This document shows positions 1 through 5,956 of a stretch of 11,998 nt of DNA, in pieces. Each line of letters starts with the position of its first letter. Position 1 is the stretch's first letter. The stretch lies in the NCBI GenBank assembly GCA_011042755.1, contig DRBY01000060.1:1-11998 (forward strand). The letters are read 5' to 3'. A program made the position numbers and the translations under genes. This DNA is from Thermoproteota archaeon (lineage in GTDB: Archaea > Thermoproteota > Korarchaeia > Korarchaeales > Korarchaeaceae). The notes under the pieces were generated by a model. It was not told where the DNA came from and made no database searches. It saw nothing but the letters and a program-made list of their open reading frames with translations.

Positions 1-708
1 AATGGGGGTAGTCCCGTACTTCTCCCTGACCTGTGCGATCTCAGAGTAGTCCTCAGCTAAGTGGATCTGGAGGGGAACCTCCAGCTCCCTGGCGGCCTCG
101 GCCGAGGCCCTGAGGAGGTCGGGCTCAACTGAGTAGGGAGCATGGGGGCCGAGAGAAGGGACGATCAAATCGCTCTTGTTTTTCCACCTCTTGACGAACT
201 CCTTCGCGTACTCGAAGGCCTTCCAACCGTCTCTAACGACGGGGCTGCCGAAACCAATGTAGCTCTCCGCCAGTACTGCTCTTATGTTGAGCTTGATTGC
301 CTCCTCAGCGATCGAGTCTTCGAAGAAGTACATGTCAGCGAACGTCGTGGTCCCAGTTCTCAGAGATTCGAGGATCCCAAGCGCAGCGCCGGCGGCGACT
401 TCTTCTGCGGTGAGGTGGGCCTCCATGGGCCATATCTTCTCCTTAAGCCAGGTCATCAGATCCATGTCGTCGGCGACTCCCCTGAAGAGGGTCATGGGGA
501 TGTGGGTGTGAGAGTTGATGAGCCCTGGAATCGCCACCTTCCCTCTCCCGTCGATTACAACATCAGCCGTGCTCGGAAGGTCTTTTCCAACAGCTACTAT
601 CTCAGAACCTTCTATTCTTATATCTACATTTTTCAAAATTCTCCTCTGTTCGTCCTGAGTTACTACAGCCAGCAGGTTCTTTATCAGAATGCTCTCCAAA
701 GCTGACAC
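1..708 (-). CDS. Amidohydrolase of the SAH/MTA deaminase family (partial, N-terminal 236 codons)
   Basis: Metal-dependent amidohydrolase; relatives deaminate S-adenosylhomocysteine, methylthioadenosine or 5'-deoxyadenosine to inosine forms, or hydrolyse related amines in the cytosol. The visible part begins with the small beta-sandwich typical of the family (ESILIKNLLAVVTQDEQRR), then has the barrel-entry motif GLINSHTHIPMTLFRG with metal ligands His67 and His69. A third ligand, His216, lies in LQIHLAED; its spacing from His69 fits the family. The last histidine and the aspartate lie beyond the window edge. An in-frame TGA at 712-714 bounds the start: GTG at 708 or TTG at 699 are the options. 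I prefer GTG 708 because it lies about 26 bases from a TATA-like element (731-738), fitting a leaderless mRNA. It is divergent from the peptidase gene. The family is clear; the substrate is not fixed by the sequence. Confidence 0.88.
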   Translation of the reverse strand, partial: MSALESILIKNLLAVVTQDEQRRILKNVDIRIEGSEIVAVGKDLPSTADVVIDGRGKVAIPGLINSHTHIPMTLFRGVADDMDLMTWLKEKIWPMEAHLTAEEVAAGAALGILESLRTGTTTFADMYFFEDSIAEEAIKLNIRAVLAESYIGFGSPVVRDGWKAFEYAKEFVKRWKNKSDLIVPSLGPHAPYSVEPDLLRASAEAARELEVPLQIHLAEDYSEIAQVREKYGTTPI

Positions 709-726
709 CGCTCAAACCATCATGTG

Positions 727-740
727 AAACTAATTAATAC
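727..740. promoter_or_regulatory. Shared divergent promoter with symmetric TATA element
   Basis: The sequence aaactaattaatac contains the near-palindromic core TAATTAAT at 731-738. Its centre is about 25-27 bases from GTG 760 on the plus strand and from GTG 708 on the minus strand, the usual distance from an archaeal TATA box to the transcription start. No second TATA-like element is seen between the two genes. A purine-rich BRE-like stretch (gtgaaac) precedes it on the plus strand. The inference is that one box serves both leaderless transcripts. Confidence 0.55.
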
Positions 741-759
741 CGTCGCGGTGTGTCGGCTT

Positions 760-2532
760 GTGCAGAGACGTCTGCTGACAGCAACAGCAGTACTCGCTCT
801 AAGTTTACTGTCATTTCAACCGGCCGCTCTGGCCGAGCCGACTGCGGGAAAGTTCACCTACTCGTTCACAGTTCATGAGGATGGATCTATATCCATGGTG
901 GCCAATTTCACCGCAGCAGAGGCTGGCGTTGCGTGGATAATGGTTCCGAAGTGGCGGGAATACGGGCTCACATACGAGGGAGTGACGAAAACGAGCCTCC
1001 AGGTAGACACTCCATACTACTTCTACAGCAATCTGACGTTCGAGTTCTCAGAAGGAGCCTGGCTTGCGATTAATTACTCGTACAGGTTTGGCTCCTTCAT
1101 AGTTGAGCCAAACGGCGTCTTCTTCTCAACGCTGGTTGGGTACGACCCTAGGTACCCTGGCGAGGTGCTGGTCAACCTCCCGGTACGCTTTACAGTCGAG
1201 GCCACATACCTCGATGGCAGCAGGAGGAGCCCTGACGGAGAGACGATTCGTGGAGACGTTAGAGTGCTGAGATTCGACATTCGGGAGGAAGAACCTCCCG
1301 GCCACAGGATTATGGTCGTGTTTAAGTCTCCCGAGGAGTACGCGGAGTTCTCCAACATAACCGTGGGGAAGCTGACGATAGTGTCTCCTAAGAGGTACCT
1401 AGACGTTGCCGAGAACGTCTCAAGAATCTATCTGAAGTTCCAACCAGCCGTATCTGAAGTTACGGACGTCCCCGAGATCCCCATAACTCTGAGGTTCTTC
1501 ATACCCTCAGACCCTGACCAGATCGCCGTGCTCGGCTTCACGAGCGTCACCAACCCGGCGGCCCTCACGGAAGACGTCATAACGCCAGGCAAGGTCTCTC
1601 TGAACCTCATGCTTGTCAGGTACCCAGAGAGCTATATGCCGGAGACCCTGGTTCACGAGTTACTGCACCAGTATATGCTCAGAGCGGGCCTCTCTACCGA
1701 GCTAAGGTGGGCGCACGAGGGCATGGCTCAGTACATAAGCTACCTAATCCTCAGGACTAGGGGATACCCAGAGGCCGGCCAGGAGGACATCAACCTGTCC
1801 ATCCTAGTCTACAAGGAACTCGGGAGGCTGGGGTTCCTTGAGGACTGGAGGGGCGGAGAAATGCCGGGGGACCCAGCTCTCTACTACTCTGCCAGCCTCT
1901 ACGTGTTCTGGAACTTGGGGGAGAAGTATGGGGGGCTGGAGTTCTACAAGAGGTTCTTCAAGCTAATCAGAGAAGACAAGGCCGAGGTCGACGAGCTCAG
2001 CGAACTCATCTACTATCTGAGCCTGGCAGCGGGCGAAGATCTCGGGCCCTACTTCAGGGAGCTGGGCTTTAACGTGCCGCTCCAACCGATGCTGGCGGAC
2101 CCTCTCGAGGCCAAGACAGCCTATGCAATGCGCATCCTCAACGGAACGAGGTATCTCAACCCGCTGGCTCCGCAGGTCAGGGGCCTGATCGACGCCGCAA
2201 GGGGCTACAGACTGGTGGGAGACTTGGAGTCAGCCTATAGGGCCCTAGATGAAGCCACGGCGCTGGCCGTACTCGGTCCTCTGGTGCCCATATCGCTAGC
2301 CTCGGCGTTAGCCACACTCCTGACAAGTCTCACGGCTAAGGGAGGGACTGTCAGCGAGCAGGCTAGAGAGCTAGAGAGGCGGCTGGCCCTCTTGCTATTC
2401 GAGAAGCCCGTGACCAGATGGGAGCTGGCGCGAGAAGTCCTCAGGCTGTCTAAGAGCAGGGACTACGAGCGCGCCCTGATGGAAGCTTTAGAAAAAGCTG
2501 AGGTGAGTGGGCTGGAGCCCTTCTGGACCTAG
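760..2532 (+). CDS. Secreted gluzincin-type metallopeptidase (peptidase MA-like)
   Basis: Predicted secreted zinc peptidase. From GTG 760 (590 aa) it begins MQRRLLTATAVLALSLLSF followed by QPAALAEP, a textbook signal peptide with likely cleavage after ALA. A beta-rich N-terminal region of roughly 250 residues follows. The catalytic segment has HELLH at about 299-303 and a third ligand Glu320 in WAHEGMAQY, that is HEXXH-x16-E as in gluzincins of the peptidase MA/M1-like group. The C-terminal 200 residues look alpha-helical, with no evident membrane anchor. Seven N-x-S/T sequons (NFT, NLT, NYS, NIT, NVS, NLS, NGT) fit an extracellular archaeal glycoprotein. In-frame GTGs at 724 and 748 are alternatives; 760 fits the TATA position and gives the cleanest signal peptide. 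Its TAG stop shares the palindrome CTAG with the stop of porB. The substrate is unknown. Confidence 0.82.
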   Translation: MQRRLLTATAVLALSLLSFQPAALAEPTAGKFTYSFTVHEDGSISMVANFTAAEAGVAWIMVPKWREYGLTYEGVTKTSLQVDTPYYFYSNLTFEFSEGAWLAINYSYRFGSFIVEPNGVFFSTLVGYDPRYPGEVLVNLPVRFTVEATYLDGSRRSPDGETIRGDVRVLRFDIREEEPPGHRIMVVFKSPEEYAEFSNITVGKLTIVSPKRYLDVAENVSRIYLKFQPAVSEVTDVPEIPITLRFFIPSDPDQIAVLGFTSVTNPAALTEDVITPGKVSLNLMLVRYPESYMPETLVHELLHQYMLRAGLSTELRWAHEGMAQYISYLILRTRGYPEAGQEDINLSILVYKELGRLGFLEDWRGGEMPGDPALYYSASLYVFWNLGEKYGGLEFYKRFFKLIREDKAEVDELSELIYYLSLAAGEDLGPYFRELGFNVPLQPMLADPLEAKTAYAMRILNGTRYLNPLAPQVRGLIDAARGYRLVGDLESAYRALDEATALAVLGPLVPISLASALATLLTSLTAKGGTVSEQARELERRLALLLFEKPVTRWELAREVLRLSKSRDYERALMEALEKAEVSGLEPFWT

Positions 2533-3422
2533 ACGAATATGGTTCCCTGCTTCTCAAGCTTCTCAAGCGCTTCCCACCGCGCAAGGAAGGCCCGCTCTAA
2601 CTCTTCTATCTGCTCGTCGGTTAGATGTCTAAATCTCTTCTGGAGCTTTATGTACTCTTTGAGAGGCCTTCTCTTCGGCCTCATCGTGATTCTCAGTCTC
2701 CCCCTCTCGACCTCAAAGAGGGGCCACACGTACGTATCTACACCGAGCTTGGCCACCTCGACGGTCTTGTCTACGGGGAAGTTCCAGCCGGTGGGGCAGG
2801 GTGCGAACACTTGGATGTACCTGAAGCCCCTCATGCTCAGAGCCTTCTCTATCTTCTTCAAGAAGTCGGCTGGGTACCCTATGCTGGCGGTGGCAACGTA
2901 CGGTACTCCGTGAGCTGCCACGATCAGGGCCATGTTCTTCTTCATCTCTGCCTTACCCGCAGGCGTCGTCTTAGTCCAGGCGCCTGGCGGAGTGGCTCCA
3001 GATCTCTGAATCCCCGTGTTCATGTAGGCCTCGTTGTCGTAGCATATGTAGAGTATGTCCTCGTTCCTTTCAGCAGCTCCCGACAGCGCCTGAATTCCTA
3101 TGTCATAGGTCCCGCCGTCTCCCGCCCAGGCGACTACAGTGATTCCTGTTCTACCGAGGATCTTCAGGCCCCTAGCCATCCCGGAGGCGGTCGCTGCCGC
3201 CGCGGCGAACGCCATGTTGAACACGGGGAACTTGAACGCGCTCTTGGGATAGGGCCCCTGAATCACGCTGGTGCAGCAGGCAGGAATCACGAAGATGGTT
3301 CTCCCCTCCAGCGCCTTTAGGACCCACTTCAGAGCTATCTGAGCGCCGCAGCCCGGACAGGCGGCAGTTCCAGGAAGGACATACTTCGGACCCTTGGCCA
3401 GGTCCATAACGGTCTTAGCCAT
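2529..3422 (-). CDS. porB: Pyruvate:ferredoxin oxidoreductase, beta subunit
   Basis: Thiamine-diphosphate-binding beta subunit of the cytosolic 2-oxoacid:ferredoxin oxidoreductase that converts pyruvate, CoA and oxidised ferredoxin to acetyl-CoA, CO2 and reduced ferredoxin, or runs in reverse. At 297 aa it is of usual length. Visible motifs: ACPGCGA with Cys22 and Cys25, Cys49/Cys50 in IPACCTS, and Cys209 in FAPCPTGW, together the ligands of the proximal [4Fe-4S] cluster; the ThDP/Mg motif GDGGTYDIG at 101-109 with Asn130 in CYDNEAYMNTG. The latter block is diagnostic of PorB. It follows porA with a 6-base gap and has a GGGGTGAT ribosome-binding site just upstream of its ATG. Its stop codon overlaps that of the convergent peptidase gene. 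Confidence 0.96.
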   Translation of the reverse strand: MAKTVMDLAKGPKYVLPGTAACPGCGAQIALKWVLKALEGRTIFVIPACCTSVIQGPYPKSAFKFPVFNMAFAAAAATASGMARGLKILGRTGITVVAWAGDGGTYDIGIQALSGAAERNEDILYICYDNEAYMNTGIQRSGATPPGAWTKTTPAGKAEMKKNMALIVAAHGVPYVATASIGYPADFLKKIEKALSMRGFRYIQVFAPCPTGWNFPVDKTVEVAKLGVDTYVWPLFEVERGRLRITMRPKRRPLKEYIKLQKRFRHLTDEQIEELERAFLARWEALEKLEKQGTIFV

Positions 3423-3428
3423 AATCGA

Positions 3429-4631
3429 TCACCCCTTCAGCTTGTACCACTCTACGGGTCTCACCTCTCGGGCTCTCACCTTCTCTCTCGCTATGGCGAC
3501 CATCTTCGCTATGTCCTCGTACGTAATGTCCCTTCCGCCGAGCCCGGTGACGAAGCCCACCACAGGTGTGTCGACTCCCGCAGTGAAGAGGGCTGACCTG
3601 ACATCGGTAGCCAGCGGCCCGCCCTGTCCAAAAGATATGCTCCTGTCGACGACTACCAAGAGCTTCCTCCCGTCGGCAATTCTGACGACGTCTTCTATCG
3701 GAAAAGGCCTGTAGCTCCGTATCTTGAGCAACCCAACGCTCTCGCCCTTGTCTCGGAGCACATCCACGGCCTCCTCAGTCTCGGAGGCTAGCGTGCCGGT
3801 GGCCACCACTATAACGTCTGCGTCGTCTGTCCGGTACTCCCAGACGAGATCTCCGTGAAACCTACCGAAGCGATCTTTAAACTCTGCTGAAACCTCCTTA
3901 ATGACAGATTTGGCCTTGATCATCGCCTCGTGGATCGACCAGCGCATCTCCATGTAGTCCTGGTCGGGCATCACCAAGTTTCCAAGCGTGACTGGATTGT
4001 CTGGGTCCATGACCCAGTGCTTCGGCTTGTACTCCGGCAGAAACGCGTCGACATCCTCCTGATCCGGTATGTGCACCGGCTGGAACGTGTGACTCAGGAC
4101 GAATCCGTCTAGACACACCATGAAGGGCAGAAGCACTCTGTCGTCTTCAGCGACCTTGTACATCATGAGAACAGAGTCGAGGGCTTCTTGATTCGAGGAG
4201 ACGAACGTGATCATCCAGCCAGTGTCTCGCTGCGATATGGCGTCTTGGTGATCTACGTGTATGCTCCACGGGGGACCGACGGCTCTGTTGACGATGGCCA
4301 TCCCTATGGGGAGCCTGGCCCCCACGGCCCAATGGAGGACCTCGTGCATTAGGAGCAGGCCCTGGCTCGCGGTGGCCGTGAAGGTTCTTGCTCCAACAGC
4401 GGCCGCGCCGATGGCCGCGGCCATCGCGCTGTGCTCGCTCTCGACTCTGATGTACTCAGCGTCCATCTCTCCCCTCGCGATGAAGTCGGCTATGTACTCC
4501 ACGATAGTCGTCTGTGGGGTTATGGGGTAGGCTGGAACGACCTTCACCCTAGCTAGGCGAGCGGCGTGAGCAACGGCGTGATTCCCAGTTATTATATCCC
4601 ACCTACCCCTGCTCTCCTCCCTCTGGATCAT
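3429..4631 (-). CDS. porA: Pyruvate:ferredoxin oxidoreductase, alpha subunit
   Basis: Alpha subunit of the same enzyme, carrying the pyrimidine-binding side of the ThDP site and the transketolase C-terminal-like domain. From ATG 4631 it has 400 aa. Near the N-terminus lies AYPITPQTT (34-42), the conserved substrate-side loop of the superfamily, then YIRVESEHSAMAAAIGA with Glu64 as the probable ThDP-activating glutamate. The C-terminal third contains DADVIVVATGTLASETEEA and FGQGGPLATDV, typical of domain II. The frame is open upstream to 4673, but ATG 4631 is chosen because GGAGGTG lies 5 bases before it and because it overlaps the porD stop as ATGA, a translational-coupling arrangement. It is cotranscribed with porD and porB. 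Confidence 0.95.
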   Translation of the reverse strand: MIQREESRGRWDIITGNHAVAHAARLARVKVVPAYPITPQTTIVEYIADFIARGEMDAEYIRVESEHSAMAAAIGAAAVGARTFTATASQGLLLMHEVLHWAVGARLPIGMAIVNRAVGPPWSIHVDHQDAISQRDTGWMITFVSSNQEALDSVLMMYKVAEDDRVLLPFMVCLDGFVLSHTFQPVHIPDQEDVDAFLPEYKPKHWVMDPDNPVTLGNLVMPDQDYMEMRWSIHEAMIKAKSVIKEVSAEFKDRFGRFHGDLVWEYRTDDADVIVVATGTLASETEEAVDVLRDKGESVGLLKIRSYRPFPIEDVVRIADGRKLLVVVDRSISFGQGGPLATDVRSALFTAGVDTPVVGFVTGLGGRDITYEDIAKMVAIAREKVRAREVRPVEWYKLKG

Positions 4632-4894
4632 CCCCTCACCTCCGGGACCATTTCTATGGCCTTCGTGGGGCATTCATTCGCGCAGATGCCGCAGCCCTTG
4701 CAGAACTCGTAGTCTATGGTGGGATAGCCGTCTGGTCCCTCGTCTATCACATCTTCCATGCAGTAGAGCGCGCACGTCCAGCACTTGACGCACTTGTCCT
4801 TGTCTATGACTGGCCGAAAAACCCTCCAGAGCCCGGTCCTCCCCACAACCGCTTTAGAGGGTAGGGAAACCGGCACAACTATTTCAGTAGGCAT
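4628..4894 (-). CDS. porD: Pyruvate:ferredoxin oxidoreductase, delta (2[4Fe-4S] ferredoxin) subunit
   Basis: Ferredoxin-like subunit that passes electrons from the ThDP site to external ferredoxin. It has 88 aa, normal for PorD. Two clusters are visible: Cys35-x2-Cys38-x2-Cys41-x3-Cys45 and Cys65-x2-Cys68-x2-Cys71-x3-Cys75-Pro, the second in FCKGCGICANECPTKAIEMV. The 30-residue N-terminal extension before the first cluster is typical of PorD and not of free ferredoxins. It is the first gene of porD-porA-porB and overlaps porA by 4 bases. Other archaea commonly have porG ahead of it; here upstream is a non-coding stretch and an unrelated small gene. The ATG lies about 16 bases after the start predicted from a weak TTTACA box at 4933-4938. 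Confidence 0.95.
   Translation of the reverse strand: MPTEIVVPVSLPSKAVVGRTGLWRVFRPVIDKDKCVKCWTCALYCMEDVIDEGPDGYPTIDYEFCKGCGICANECPTKAIEMVPEVRG
4637..4643 (-). promoter_or_regulatory. Ribosome-binding site that decides the porA start
   Basis: GGAGGTG on the minus strand, inside the last codons of porD, ends 5 bases before ATG 4631. This strong archaeal Shine-Dalgarno match supports 4631 over the longer open frame beginning at 4673. Confidence 0.75.
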
Positions 4895-4927
4895 GGTAAT
4901 CGCCTACCAGTCCCCAAGTAAGGCTCC

Positions 4928-4946
4928 TTTTGTGTAAATGACAAAA
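4928..4946. promoter_or_regulatory. Inverted repeat in the por operon promoter (possible operator)
   Basis: TTTTGT (4928-4933) and ACAAAA (4941-4946) form a 6-bp inverted repeat with a 7-base spacer, 34-52 bases upstream of porD. It overlaps the best TATA-like hexamer on the minus strand (TTTACA), so a bound protein could block the por promoter. This is inference from position and symmetry only. The rest of the 185-base gap 4895-5079 holds a second weak TATA candidate (GTTTAAGC, minus strand near 4970-4978) and no supported gene. Confidence 0.3.
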
Positions 4947-5056
4947 TCTTTTCCCTCAAATTAGAGGCCGCTTAAACGCCCCCCTTGGCGAACTAAGGAG
5001 AGTTCACTGCCAGCTGTGTGAGAAAGAGGAGCTAGTCGGCTCAAACGGGCTATTTA

Positions 5057-5090
5057 TGCAGAAAAGAAGGGGGCCTTGCTCAGAGGCCCC
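5057..5090 (-). terminator. Hairpin followed by T-rich tract after the 83-aa gene
   Basis: On the minus strand GGGGCCT (5090-5084) and AGGCCCC (5076-5070) form a 7-bp GC-rich stem with a 7-base loop that contains the TGA stop of the 83-aa gene. It is followed by CTTCTTTTCT. This is a plausible terminator, though archaeal termination relies mainly on the T-rich tract. Confidence 0.5.
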
Positions 5091-5331
5091 TCTCAGGTCG
5101 AGTACCCCTCTCGGGCACGGCCTCCTCCTTGACGAGGAGGGTCATGCCCTCAAACTGCAGCTCGAGTGTGCTTCCACCCAGGGCGCCGGGTCGGACGCTC
5201 ACTTCAATGGGGTCGGTCTCCCTCATGGGGTAGAAGATCTTCCAAACCTGGGACTTGAGACCCGGCTGCCTCTGCTCGAGGAACTCCAAGATCCGGTCAG
5301 TCATTGGAACTCCTACACGCCTCGCAGACAT
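5080..5331 (-). CDS. Small protein of unknown function (83 aa)
   Basis: I do not recognise this protein. The first half is probably helical (TDRILEFLEQRQPG), then come hydrophobic beta-like stretches (IEVSVRP, STLELQFEGMTLLVKEE) and a polar tail rich in Arg, Glu and Pro. There are no cysteines, signal peptide or membrane segment. Support for its being real: a strong TTTATA box about 58-62 bases upstream, a GAGGGGTG ribosome-binding site 5 bases before ATG 5331, and a hairpin/T-rich terminator at its stop. ATG 5304 (MTDRILEF) also has a GGAG 5 bases upstream, so the protein could be 74 aa. The ATG 5331 start is preferred only slightly. It is probably a single-gene transcript. Confidence 0.6.
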   Translation of the reverse strand: MSARRVGVPMTDRILEFLEQRQPGLKSQVWKIFYPMRETDPIEVSVRPGALGGSTLELQFEGMTLLVKEEAVPERGTRPERGL

Positions 5332-5384
5332 AGTGACACCCCTCGGCCACTCCTAGCTTTAGGCCGGTGAGAGGGCATACCCTG

Positions 5385-5396
5385 ATGTATAAAACT
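5385..5396 (-). promoter_or_regulatory. TATA box of the 83-aa gene
   Basis: The minus strand reads gttttatacatc, a near-consensus archaeal TATA box with a purine-rich BRE-like stretch (gagaacag) before it. The predicted start is near 5363, giving a leader of about 30 bases that contains the GAGGGGTG ribosome-binding site. Confidence 0.6.
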
Positions 5397-5698
5397 GTTC
5401 TCTCATTCAATTTGGAATAGGAGGCCTACGTATGTTCCAGGCGATTTAGGACACGATAACTTAGATTCACCCTCTAGAAATCCTCGAACACTGGTAGAAA
5501 GCTAGTTAAACAAGCCTCACAGGTTAGCGTACCTCATAGATCTGAGCCGCTCTCTGAGATTTTGTCTTTGTAAAATAAGGCATTCTCAGTTCTCTTGGCT
5601 CCAAATAGACAGTTCATCTCAGAGATCTCTCGTCTTGAGCCAACTATCTATGGAATTAATCCTACGGTCTAACGTAAACAGATCCTTGCCTTTTGACG
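5397..5698. other. AT-rich non-coding region between divergent small genes
   Basis: About 300 bases with no open frame of useful length on either strand and visibly more A+T than its surroundings. It lies between the minus-strand TATA box at 5388-5393 and the plus-strand TATA box at 5707-5713. Its one notable content is the nested inverted repeat at 5535-5652. No tRNA, C/D-box pair or transposon end was seen. Confidence 0.7.
5535..5652. repeat. Nested inverted repeat; possible structured RNA
   Basis: Three inverted repeats nest in order: CATAGAT (5535-5541) with ATCTATG (5646-5652); TCTCTGAGAT (5551-5560) with ATCTCAGAGA (5616-5625); TGTCT (5563-5567) with AGACA (5607-5611). Together they could fold a 118-base element into one long arm. 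A TATA-like GTTAAA near 5505-5510 on the plus strand lies about 26 bases before the first arm, so a plus-strand RNA could start at its edge. The stems are not GC-rich, which argues against a stable RNA in a hyperthermophile. A DNA-level role or a degenerate element is also possible. Confidence 0.35.
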
Positions 5699-5713
5699 AA
5701 GCATGATTTATTA
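5699..5713 (+). promoter_or_regulatory. Promoter of the small-protein/ureohydrolase operon
   Basis: cgaagcatgatttatta: a purine-containing BRE-like stretch followed by TTTATTA at 5707-5713. The predicted transcription start is near 5735, about 22 bases before ATG 5757, leaving a short leader that contains a strong ribosome-binding site. Confidence 0.55.
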
Positions 5714-5742
5714 GGCTTCTCTCCTCAAGATATACATGGTGG

Positions 5743-5749
5743 GGAGGTG
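5743..5749 (+). promoter_or_regulatory. Ribosome-binding site of the 59-aa gene
   Basis: GGAGGTG ends 7 bases before ATG 5757. It lies downstream of the alternative ATG at 5736, so it selects 5757 as the start. Confidence 0.7.
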
Positions 5750-5756
5750 CGATTGC

Positions 5757-5936
5757 ATGAACGATCCCATCGATGTCTGGCTCCCCGTGCTCGCCGATGA
5801 TTGGGACACTATCCTGTACATTGAGTACCTGTATTTAGCGTGCCAACCTGACGTAGAGCCCGTTCTCGAGGCTGAATCGGTCGAACCCTGTGAGGAGCCT
5901 GAGCAGAAAGTTAAAGGGACCGTCTTGACTAGCTAA
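5757..5936 (+). CDS. Small acidic protein of unknown function (59 aa)
   Basis: I do not recognise this protein. From ATG 5757 it starts MNDPIDVWLPVLADDWDTI and is strongly acidic, with many Asp and Glu, an aromatic middle (ILYIEYLYLA), two cysteines about 22 residues apart, and a Glu/Pro-rich C-terminal part. There is no signal peptide or long membrane segment. A TATA box at the right distance, the GGAGGTG site and the 20-base gap to the ureohydrolase gene suggest it is translated and cotranscribed with that gene. A role linked to polyamine metabolism is only a guess from position. The acidic composition could also suit a small binding or regulatory protein. Confidence 0.55.
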   Translation: MNDPIDVWLPVLADDWDTILYIEYLYLACQPDVEPVLEAESVEPCEEPEQKVKGTVLTS

Positions 5937-5956
5937 AACTGGGTGCCAGTCGCTTA

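Noticed and set aside
142..705. 187-codon open frame on the plus strand
   Set aside because: It lies antisense to the amidohydrolase, whose frame shows clear family motifs. The plus-strand translation has no recognisable pattern.
2484..2499. AGCTTT/AAAGCT inverted repeat with a T5 run on the minus strand, as terminator of the por operon
   Set aside because: It is inside the peptidase coding sequence, the stem is short and AT-rich, and chance is a sufficient explanation.
2625..3320. 231-codon plus-strand open frame
   Set aside because: It is the complement of porB; its composition (Arg/Pro/Gly/His rich) is what antisense of a GC-rich gene gives.
5049..5059. TATA-like ctatttatgca near the end of the 83-aa gene
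   Set aside because: It reads as a box on both strands, but no gene start lies about 26 bases away on either strand.
5397..5735. C/D-box small RNA or tRNA in the non-coding gap
   Set aside because: I found no TGATGA with matching CTGA boxes on either strand, and no tRNA T-arm or anticodon-arm pattern.
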